A DNA stretch of 24,233 bases from RGIG464 sp045643185 (GTDB taxonomy: Bacteria; Myxococcota_A; Bradymonadia; UBA4248): positions 1 through 24,233 of the forward strand of contig JAZUKH010000086.1 in assembly GCA_045643185.1 (NCBI GenBank). The letters are read 5' to 3'. The position numbers and the translations under genes are program-made. The notes under the pieces were generated by a model. The model did not search any database, was not told the DNA's origin, and was given only the letters and a program-made list of their open reading frames with translations. This document shows positions 1-5,475 of the stretch, piece by piece (the stretch's first letter is position 1; every line of letters starts with the position of its first letter).

Positions 1-406
1 CGCCCTGCGCGTCGGCCTATGCCTTTGGCATACGGCCTCTTACCGGTCGCTATGAGCTCGACCTTCGGTCTGCGCACATACGCGCCCGGTTTTCTCATTC
101 CAAAACGCCGCAAATCCGCGCCATGACTTAATTTCCTTCAATATGACCATTTTTTACATTTTTATGGTCGAAAAGGTCGGCAAGATTTCTCCTCGACTTT
201 GATCGTTGCCCACCGTCCCCAGCCTGCGCGCCGCAGGCCTACCCGCGTCCGCATATAGCCAATATAATTAAACACGTCCCCACCCTGCGCGCCGCAGGCC
301 TACGCCTGCTCAAAAACAAAATGTTCAAAAATAAACGAACAAACTAAAAAAGATTATGATCCTTGGTTGAACCGTAACGACCGACCGAGTAAACCAATAA
401 ATATCA
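1..406. other. Intergenic region with hairpins and GC-rich repeats
   Basis: No convincing coding region is seen here. The stretch holds an imperfect hairpin at 14-37 (GGCCTATGCC-TTT-GGCATACGGCC, one bulged base) and two copies of a GC-rich palindromic word at 223-237 and 284-298. It becomes AT-rich from about 300 up to the promoter at 407. The left window edge may cut a longer intergenic region or the end of a gene outside the window. Confidence 0.6.
223..330. repeat. GC-rich palindromic repeat (two copies; third at 24189)
   Basis: The 15-mer CCTGCGCGCCGCAGG (6-bp arms, CGC loop) occurs at 223-237 and 284-298, and again at 24189-24203 at the other end of the window. The copy at 284 and the copy at 24189 stay similar for about 43 bases: both run on through a CCTGCTCAAAAA-type tail into an AT-rich stretch. 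This is a dispersed intergenic repeat; its function is unknown. Confidence 0.7.
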
Positions 407-435
407 TTGACAGATCGATCTTTTTGTATTATACT
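407..435 (+). promoter_or_regulatory. Sigma70-type promoter with palindromic spacer
   Basis: TTGACA (407-412), a 17-base spacer and TATACT (430-435) give a near-consensus housekeeping promoter. Transcription should start near 442, about 95 bases upstream of the ATG at 536. The spacer begins with the palindrome AGATCGATCT (412-421), and GATCGAT recurs at 461-467 just after the expected start, so a repressor could bind here. The elements are read directly; regulation by the palindrome is inference. Confidence 0.7.
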
Positions 436-535
436 AAGCGCACAATTTATTTAGCTGAATGATCGATTGCGTGCATTCAGTTCGGTTAATTTGACCATAT
501 TGCGAACCGTAAAATCGCTAAAAAGGAAACCAGTT

Positions 536-1297
536 ATGTCTATTTTTACAACTGAAATGATTCAGCCCTCGATAGTGTTTTGGGAAACAGAGCTTGATTG
601 CTCCGGAAATGCGTCTGAGGCCATCTCGCTTGATTTTGAAGAGGATGATTTGAACCTCGCCGCACTTAAGCGACTAGAAGATAATATTAAAAAACATATT
701 GTTAAGCGCAAACATGATATCCATCAGGCAATTATGGATCACTTGAAGGCTCATCAGCTTGACAGAAAACAACTGGCAGATTTCGCGGGCCACATTCTCC
801 ATGCAACAAATTTTTCAAGAATATATAAAAAGCATATTGATCCGTTCCTTGAAACTGGCTATTGTGACTCAAAGGAACTGCGTCTCGCATTATTAGAACG
901 ACTCGAGCTTTTAGAACCAGATATTACAATCAAAACGCCAGAAATTATGGCACTAAATGCAAAAACAGAATGGATAAAGTCAATTCAATTTAAGGCGTTT
1001 TTACGTCATTTTGACCTTATATGGGCGAATCGCGTGGGGATCTGTGCGACGCCAGAATTGGCTAATATAACATGTCATGGCTTAGGCGGTGGATTAGCAT
1101 ATACTGGACCGTTTCATGTTACGCTCGGCCAGCTCCTGAATTTATACAATTCGAGGACTGCTTCGACTGGGGCAATGCGAAAAGTGCCATTGTTCATGTT
1201 TTGCCCATTATTTTTGTGGAAGTGCATTGAGTGGCTCTGGACAATATGCCGCATTTTGTCCTATGTGCCACAACACAAAATATTTTTCCCCGTATGA
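536..1297 (+). CDS. Hypothetical protein, probably frameshifted near its C-terminus
   Basis: I do not recognise this family. The ATG at 536 is chosen because AAAAGGA lies just upstream and the near-consensus promoter at 407-435 precedes it; the upstream TTG at 467 has no ribosome site. The first 190 or so residues look like normal soluble protein: acidic near the N-terminus, then charged and helical, with no signal peptide or membrane span. From about base 1150 the frame turns into an unlikely hydrophobic, Cys/Trp-rich tail, while the +1 frame there (1140-1418) encodes a plausible zinc ribbon. The simplest reading is one gene of about 290 codons, 536-1418, broken by an indel around 1140-1160, or an assembly error. 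Together with the next gene it is AT-richer than rpoC, which would fit acquired DNA. Confidence 0.55.
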   Translation: MSIFTTEMIQPSIVFWETELDCSGNASEAISLDFEEDDLNLAALKRLEDNIKKHIVKRKHDIHQAIMDHLKAHQLDRKQLADFAGHILHATNFSRIYKKHIDPFLETGYCDSKELRLALLERLELLEPDITIKTPEIMALNAKTEWIKSIQFKAFLRHFDLIWANRVGICATPELANITCHGLGGGLAYTGPFHVTLGQLLNLYNSRTASTGAMRKVPLFMFCPLFLWKCIEWLWTICRILSYVPQHKIFFPV

Positions 1298-1418
1298 AGT
1301 GTCAGAACGAGCATGGCGATATTTTTGTCAATACGATCTCCCGTTTACGAAAGAACCGACTCCGTGGACCATGACAACGCTCGTGCATGCGCTGGATCCG
1401 AGGATTGTGTTCGTATGA
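1140..1418 (+). pseudogene. Out-of-frame zinc-ribbon C-terminus of the 536 gene
   Basis: This open frame has no convincing start of its own but reads as a sensible protein end: a leucine-rich helix, then C-x2-C-x-C, a spacer of about 20 residues, then CPMC and an aromatic, acidic tail ending at a stop at 1416-1418. Paired cysteines after an amphipathic helix are common in small treble-clef or zinc-ribbon endings. It joins smoothly to the upstream frame at HVTLGQLLNLY if one base is removed or two are added. I therefore treat it as the displaced C-terminus of that gene. An alternative is an independent protein starting at the internal ATG at 1227, but that would split the cysteine set. Confidence 0.45.
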
Positions 1419-1558
1419 TGAGCAGACAAGGAATACAGCGGCGCAACCGTCAAACCATCATCATTGCAATTCCTCGGATTTTTCCAAACGATGTGTTATC
1501 ATGAACTTGGCATGCGCTATGGCTAAAGCCGATTGTAGTATTTTCGAGGACAGTACCA

Positions 1559-2335
1559 ATGAATCAAAAAAGAAAATTAATCTTGTTATGCGTTACCATA
1601 GTTTTAGTGATCTCATTGATAGCGATCATTACACTAAGTGCCCAAGAGACGCTGGAACCGGTTGTTCCAGCTGCTGTTGCGAACAAGGATGTTGGATCTG
1701 ATATAAAGGATGAAATCTCACAAAGCGTTAAAGAAGCTGGACCTGACGTAAAGGATGAAATCTCACAAAGCGTTGGAGTCTTATTTGCATTTCCGGTGTC
1801 GTATGCCTATAAAGAGGATCAATATCATATCCGAGCAACGTTGGCGAAACTCGTAGATTCGATGAAACGAGATAAAGATCAACTGAATATGATTCCATAC
1901 GACATAACGGGTACAGCCGTTGGTTGGTCAAATGCGTCAGACACGAAGCTTACAGATGCCTTAAAAAACATTCAAACGACGGCTGTTCTTGAACCAAATT
2001 ATTTTGGACCACTTCAAAAAACAATATCGTCTTTCGAGGAGCTTAAGGACATCTCGAAGAAGTATTTTGTGATGATCACTGATGGCGAAGGGGCAAACGT
2101 TGAAAATGATAAGCTAGCCTCTCAATTAATTTCAGCCTCTATTGATGATTTAAAAGAACATGAAATTATACCGATCGTGATTGGTTATAGTCCATTTGGG
2201 GTAGAAGAAATGCCACATATCGATTTGCTCAAACGCCTTGCAGCCGAAAGCGGTGGTCAGTATTTTCAGGCAGAGAGTTTCAACGCTTTTGAGAAGATCA
2301 TGCAAGAAGATGTTTATCAATTCATATATAAATAA
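1559..2335 (+). CDS. Membrane-anchored VWA-like protein without DxSxS
   Basis: The 258-residue product starts with a basic stretch and a hydrophobic helix (about residues 7-28), so it is probably an inner-membrane protein with a periplasmic domain, or a secreted protein. Residues 48-73 carry an exact internal duplication (KDEISQSV twice, 15 residues apart). The rest resembles the second half of a von Willebrand factor A domain: YFVMITDGEG at about 169-178 matches the strand with the MIDAS TDG, followed by a helix, the strand IIPIVIGYSPFG and a GGQYFQA ending. The first MIDAS element (DxSxS) should follow the strand GVLFAFPV near residue 73 but is absent, so metal binding is probably lost. GAGGA at about 1546 supports this start. 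It lies 140 bp after the 536 gene on the same strand. Binding partner unknown. Confidence 0.7.
   Translation: MNQKRKLILLCVTIVLVISLIAIITLSAQETLEPVVPAAVANKDVGSDIKDEISQSVKEAGPDVKDEISQSVGVLFAFPVSYAYKEDQYHIRATLAKLVDSMKRDKDQLNMIPYDITGTAVGWSNASDTKLTDALKNIQTTAVLEPNYFGPLQKTISSFEELKDISKKYFVMITDGEGANVENDKLASQLISASIDDLKEHEIIPIVIGYSPFGVEEMPHIDLLKRLAAESGGQYFQAESFNAFEKIMQEDVYQFIYK
1704..1774 (+). repeat. 26-bp direct repeat inside the VWA-like gene
   Basis: The same 26 bases occur at 1704-1729 and 1749-1774, 45 bp apart (15 codons), so the reading frame is kept and the peptide KDEISQSV is duplicated. Exact identity at the DNA level suggests a recent in-frame slippage or duplication in the linker between the membrane anchor and the VWA-like domain. 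Confidence 0.85.
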
Positions 2336-2390
2336 TCACTGTTATTGCATAGCTTTGCTCATTCGTATTTTTTCACTCAAACCGCTTGAC

Positions 2391-2412
2391 GCTATGCGCT
2401 TTCGCGCATAGC
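2391..2412. terminator. Hairpin between convergent genes
   Basis: GCTATGCGC-TTTC-GCGCATAGC is a perfect 9-bp stem with a 4-base loop, lying between the convergent genes ending at 2335 (+) and 2492 (-). Neither side has a T-tract, so classic Rho-independent termination is not supported. It could still stabilise 3' ends of both transcripts or simply be part of the neighbouring repeat. Confidence 0.4.
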
Positions 2413-2484
2413 CCCGGTTGTACAAAACGTCAGCTTCCGGCCGAATGTGTTTATTCACATTAACTATGGCCAGAACAATAGCCA
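2412..2484 (+). repeat. Intergenic repeat, copy 1 (partner at 4817-4885)
   Basis: About 70 bases starting CCCCGGTTGTACAAAACGTC are clearly related to 4817-4885 (CCCCGGTTATGCAAGACATC). Both copies contain CAGCTTCC/CGGCTTCC palindromic words, TATTCACATTA and CTATGGCCA followed by AACAATA. One copy lies just beyond the 3' end of the beta-helix lipoprotein gene and the other upstream of its start, so the gene is bracketed by direct copies. Confidence 0.65.
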
Positions 2485-2491
2485 CAGACTT

Positions 2492-4678
2492 TTACAACTT
2501 ATTCAGTTGTGTTCCCTGAAACACGTTCATATTCGTGCTCCATACCCACCATGTTCCCAACCCTGTGACGACAAAGTTAGCATCGACGACGTCTACCTGA
2601 AGTGGCGCATAAAATGGATATATATATTTGAACGTGCTGCTATTATAAGATGGCGTCACATTGTTGAACAACGGCACTTTGAGCGTCGTTCCAGAAGGCA
2701 CGATGGTCAAACCATTAATATACACATACCGCGGCATATAACACGGATATCCAAAATCATGCGTGCCTTCGTTCTTGGCATAAAACACCGCTTTTTCTGT
2801 ATAAATACTGATCAAACCGCTTTCAGAAACAGCCTTCGGCATTTCCCAACGGCTGTTGAGCACGGTCACGTTGCCATTCCAGCTGGAACCATAATCCGTT
2901 CGGAACGTCACAAAATTCGCCGCGTCCTTAACCGTTACGCCATCTAAATACAAATTTCCTTCGCCAACGACTTCAATGCCCTGATGACCAAGCTCTGAAT
3001 TCAGAATCGTCACGCCAACGATGCCCTGATGAGCATCAAAACGGCTGAATGAGCACGTGTCCAGAACGACGTTCTTGCAAAAGTTCGTGCCCACGAGGCC
3101 CCAGTAACTCATATCTGTGATACTGTTTGACTGCTTGCAATTCTGAAAACGAACATTGATCGCTCCATCCAGATTAATGTCGTAAGTTCCCACGCGGGTC
3201 AGACCTGACCAATAGTACTTATGCCCAGTAAATGTCGAATTCTGAACGAGCACATTCATAGCATAATGTACCTGTAAAAAGCCATTATACGATCCACCCT
3301 TCTCCTGTTCCCCCTCAACATAGTGTTTAAGGCCATCCACAATGACATGTGAACGCTGAACAAGGATACCGCGATTGAAATATTGATCAGCCGAAGCTGA
3401 TTGATTGACTTTGGTCGTAAAAACGCCGCCACGAACCGTCAAAACCTGCATATCGATAGGAAAGACGTGTAGATCCGTAATTTCCGGATAATCCCAAACG
3501 ATGGGCGATTCAGGAAAGACATTGCCGAGTTGATCAACAACGATAAAGTCTCGCTGCTCTGAACCGTTGTTGGCGTTTTCACCATCACGAATGTAACGTC
3601 GAATATTACTGTCCTGCAAAAATATGACAGAAGGCTCAGAAAACTGCATACCAATGTTGCTCTGACCACGACTGAGCGCGGCTGGCACCGACACCGCCGT
3701 CGTCTGAATCCCACCTGCCTTTAATACATAAGCAGGTTTTGACGAATTCACCGTAAATATATAATTTCCACGCGTATTAATATCAATATACGTGTCTTCG
3801 ATGATAAACGAAGCGTTATCCCAGTAGGTATTGGTTTGAATGACCGCCGGGCTGTTACTGGCACTGATGAGATAGGTCGCGCCCTGGTCAGCCTGCACAC
3901 ACCGGTTGTTCGCGTTGGCATACGCATGTGCCTCGCGAATCGAAGCCATATCGTTTCTGACACCGTCACCCTTGGCGCCAAAGTCACTGTATTTCACACA
4001 GTTTGTCGTCGTCAACACGGGCTCGGTCACCACGGGCTCGGTCACCACAGGCTCATCGCCAGAACCCGGTTCGTCGCCAGAACCCGGCTCGTCGCCAGAA
4101 CCCGGCTCGTCGCCGGAACCCGGATCATCGCCGGAACCCGGATCGTCGCCGGAACCTGGATCGTCGCCAGAACCCGGCTTGTCGCCAGAACCCGGCTCAT
4201 CACCAGAACCCGGATCGTCGCCAGAACCCGGTTCGTCGCCAGAACCCGGCTCGTCGCCAGAACCCGGCTCATCACCAGAACCCGGATCGTCGACAGAACC
4301 CGGTTCGTCGCCAGAACCCGGCTCATCACCAGAACCCGGTTCGTCGCCAGAACCCGGATCGTCGACAGAACCCGGATCATCACCAGAACCCGGTTCGTCG
4401 CCAGAACCCGGTTCGTCGCCGGAACCCGGATCGTCACCGGAACCCGGATCGTCACCAGAACCCGGATCGTCGCCGGAACCCGGATCGTCACCAGAACCCG
4501 GATCGTCGACAGAACCCGGCTTGTCGCCGGAACTCGGATCGTCGTTCGACGATGCTTTGCCCTCATCATTATTCAAAACGTCCGTCGCGTGGCTCGACGC
4601 ATCAAACTTACCATCGTCACCGCAACCACTTAATAAGCTCAGGACAAAGATCACCCCCAACACACGTTTAATACGCAT
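2492..4678 (-). CDS. Repeat-stalk lipoprotein with pectate-lyase-like beta-helix
   Basis: The 728-residue product has a lipoprotein signal peptide ending in LLSGC (Cys19). Residues about 46-208 form a stalk of some 27 hexapeptides, (D/E/K)PGS(G/V)D, closing with three EPVVT/EPVL units. The rest begins at about residue 227 with CVKYSDFGAKGDGVRND, the start typical of pectate-lyase superfamily 3 and GH28-type right-handed beta-helices, and continues as short beta-strand-rich rungs (FQNCKQSN, LDTCSFSR, ILNSELG). I infer a lipid-anchored, probably surface-displayed polysaccharide-binding or -cleaving protein held away from the membrane by an acidic, extended stalk. Catalytic residues could not be assigned. 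The start has GGAGGA just upstream. It is convergent with the VWA-like gene and stands alone. The opposite strand is open across the stalk only because of the repeat. Confidence 0.85.
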   Translation of the reverse strand: MRIKRVLGVIFVLSLLSGCGDDGKFDASSHATDVLNNDEGKASSNDDPSSGDKPGSVDDPGSGDDPGSGDDPGSGDDPGSGDDPGSGDEPGSGDEPGSGDDPGSVDDPGSGDEPGSGDEPGSGDEPGSVDDPGSGDEPGSGDEPGSGDEPGSGDDPGSGDEPGSGDKPGSGDDPGSGDDPGSGDDPGSGDEPGSGDEPGSGDEPGSGDEPVVTEPVVTEPVLTTTNCVKYSDFGAKGDGVRNDMASIREAHAYANANNRCVQADQGATYLISASNSPAVIQTNTYWDNASFIIEDTYIDINTRGNYIFTVNSSKPAYVLKAGGIQTTAVSVPAALSRGQSNIGMQFSEPSVIFLQDSNIRRYIRDGENANNGSEQRDFIVVDQLGNVFPESPIVWDYPEITDLHVFPIDMQVLTVRGGVFTTKVNQSASADQYFNRGILVQRSHVIVDGLKHYVEGEQEKGGSYNGFLQVHYAMNVLVQNSTFTGHKYYWSGLTRVGTYDINLDGAINVRFQNCKQSNSITDMSYWGLVGTNFCKNVVLDTCSFSRFDAHQGIVGVTILNSELGHQGIEVVGEGNLYLDGVTVKDAANFVTFRTDYGSSWNGNVTVLNSRWEMPKAVSESGLISIYTEKAVFYAKNEGTHDFGYPCYMPRYVYINGLTIVPSGTTLKVPLFNNVTPSYNSSTFKYIYPFYAPLQVDVVDANFVVTGLGTWWVWSTNMNVFQGTQLNKL
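4055..4543 (-). repeat. 18-bp tandem repeat encoding PGSGD stalk
   Basis: About 27 consecutive 18-bp units encode the hexapeptide (D/E/K)PGS(G/V)D. Units differ mainly at the first residue (GAT/GAG/AAG) and at the Gly/Val position, and blocks such as DPGSGD-EPGSGD recur as higher-order runs. The unit length is a multiple of three, so unit gain or loss would change stalk length without breaking the gene. Confidence 0.95.
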
Positions 4679-4754
4679 ATATCCTCCGCGACGCTTTTAC
4701 TTCAATTTTTTTTAGAATTATTGTTATGGACAGTTTTATAGAGACTCAATAGCA

Positions 4755-4776
4755 GCGCCTTCCAGGCGCCTTTTTT
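4755..4776 (+). terminator. Terminator-shaped hairpin, plus strand
   Basis: GCGCCT-TCC-AGGCGC followed by C and six T has the form of a Rho-independent terminator read on the plus strand. No plus-strand gene ends near it, so it may stop antisense or stray transcription towards the AAA+ gene region, or be chance. It lies about 80 bp upstream of the minus-strand lipoprotein start. Confidence 0.35.
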
Positions 4777-4816
4777 GGGGATTGCTTTACTCCGGAGGCG
4801 GTCGCTACGCGCCCAA

Positions 4817-4885
4817 CCCCGGTTATGCAAGACATCGGCTTCCAGCCGAAAAATATTCACATTATCTATGGCCATAACAATAATC
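4817..4885 (+). repeat. Intergenic repeat, copy 2
   Basis: Direct copy of the sequence at 2412-2484, diverged by substitutions and small indels. The segment GGTTATGCAAG ... CGGCTTCCAGCCG also appears inverted at 5068-5111, where an extra ACCGGC-AAG-GCCGGT hairpin separates the two halves. Confidence 0.65.
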
Positions 4886-5067
4886 AATAATTCAGTGCGT
4901 ATTGTAGCATTAAAAAATAGGCAAAACCAGTGCGCCCACAATAATTATTCAGCAGCTGGTTACTACTCAGGTGAAGTAAGGAAGTTTTAATAGAGAGCGC
5001 ATGAACGCAAGGCGTTCGAAGCGCGTGTTATAAAACGAAACAATGCGCGAACAGTATGAAAAATAGG

Positions 5068-5111
5068 CGGCTGGAAGCCGGGGACCGGCAAGGCCGGTGC
5101 TTGCATAACCG
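5068..5111 (-). repeat. Inverted partial copy of the intergenic repeat
   Basis: CGGCTGGAAGCCG (5068-5080) and CTTGCATAACC (5100-5110) are reverse complements of the two halves of the 4817 copy. Between them sits ACCGGC-AAG-GCCGGT (5084-5098), a perfect 6-bp hairpin absent from the other copies. Confidence 0.55.
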
Positions 5112-5167
5112 TGTCTGTCGAAGCCGAAGGCAAGACGGGCACGGTTGATATGGCCTTTCTTTTTTTT

Positions 5168-5192
5168 GCCCGCGCGCCAAAGGCGCGCGGGC
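5168..5192. repeat. Perfect 11-bp-arm palindrome with AAA loop
   Basis: GCCCGCGCGCC-AAA-GGCGCGCGGGC forms a very strong stem. The T-run lies before it on the plus strand, so it is not a standard terminator in either direction. The core CGCGCGCCAAAGGCGCGCG recurs exactly at 18998-19016, so this belongs to a small hairpin family. Confidence 0.7.
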
Positions 5193-5277
5193 AGCTCGTC
5201 TGAGTTGTAACAGCAGCTTATTACATCCTACTCAGCTTGTTTCATTTGATAAAACGACGTTCGGTCGCCCAAGCGAC

Positions 5278-5363
5278 AAAAAAACCGCCGTATTCGCTAC
5301 GCGAATAGGCGGTTTGCATCGGGCGTATTCGCCGAAGGCGAATAGCCCGTGCCCATGATAAAA
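5278..5363 (-). terminator. 86-bp exact repeat, copy A: double hairpin and terminator
   Basis: Identical over 86 bases to 10534-10619. On the minus strand it contains a first hairpin with a GCGAATA-type stem, then a second (AAACCGCC/GGCGGTTT) followed by a T-run, the shape of an intrinsic terminator. It lies 112 bp beyond the stop of the AAA+ ATPase gene. Both hairpins share the inner pair TATTCG/CGAATA, each with one bulged G, suggesting one arose from the other. Confidence 0.75.
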
Positions 5364-5386
5364 TGTGTCAACCAAATTTGACATTT

Positions 5387-5455
5387 TCAGTCGTCGCTGC
5401 AACCATTCAAAAGGCTCAGAGCAAGGCTCAACTCAAAAACATGATTGATTCGCGT
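5387..5455 (-). pseudogene. Decayed lipoprotein leader
   Basis: Read on the minus strand from 5455, this encodes TRINHVFELSLALSLLNGCS followed by two Asp and a stop at 5387-5389. It lines up with the leader of the beta-helix lipoprotein at 4678 (MRIKRVLGVIFVLSLLSGCG then DD): same basic start, hydrophobic core, LL-S/N-GC lipobox and following acidic pair. The start codon position is ACG instead of ATG, and a GGAG-like site lies upstream at the expected distance. I read it as the 5' stump of a paralogous lipoprotein gene whose body is gone. It sits 20 bp after the AAA+ gene's stop. Confidence 0.6.
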
Positions 5456-5475
5456 ACTCCGTCCCCCACACAAGC

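Larger units (their letters stand above)
4679..5475. other. Repeat- and hairpin-rich intergenic region
   Basis: Nearly 800 bp with no credible intact gene; short open frames are unsupported. It holds a terminator-like hairpin (4755-4776), a copy of the 70-bp intergenic repeat (4817-4885), a partial inverted copy (5068-5111), the word GTTACTACTCAGGTG (4959-4973, again at 24008), CGAAGCCGAAGGCAAG (5119-5134, inverted at 24063), an 11-bp-arm palindrome (5168-5192), one copy of the 86-bp repeat (5278-5363) and a lipoprotein leader remnant (5387-5455). Confidence 0.7.

Noticed and set aside
1387..1701. Plus-strand 104-codon frame between the 536 gene and the VWA-like gene
   Set aside because: It overlaps the starts and ends of better-supported frames, has no ribosome site and no protein-like pattern.
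2447..2947. Plus-strand 166-codon frame overlapping the 3' end of the beta-helix gene
   Set aside because: It begins inside the intergenic repeat and runs antisense through coding sequence with a typical lipoprotein/beta-helix reading on the other strand.
4055..4543. Regular array considered as CRISPR
   Set aside because: Units are 18 bp with no unique spacers and encode a regular hexapeptide in frame within a gene.
3906..4715. Long plus-strand frames across the lipoprotein stalk (SSPEPG and similar repeats)
   Set aside because: They are antisense readings of the 18-bp array; the minus strand has the ribosome site, lipoprotein signal and a folded domain.
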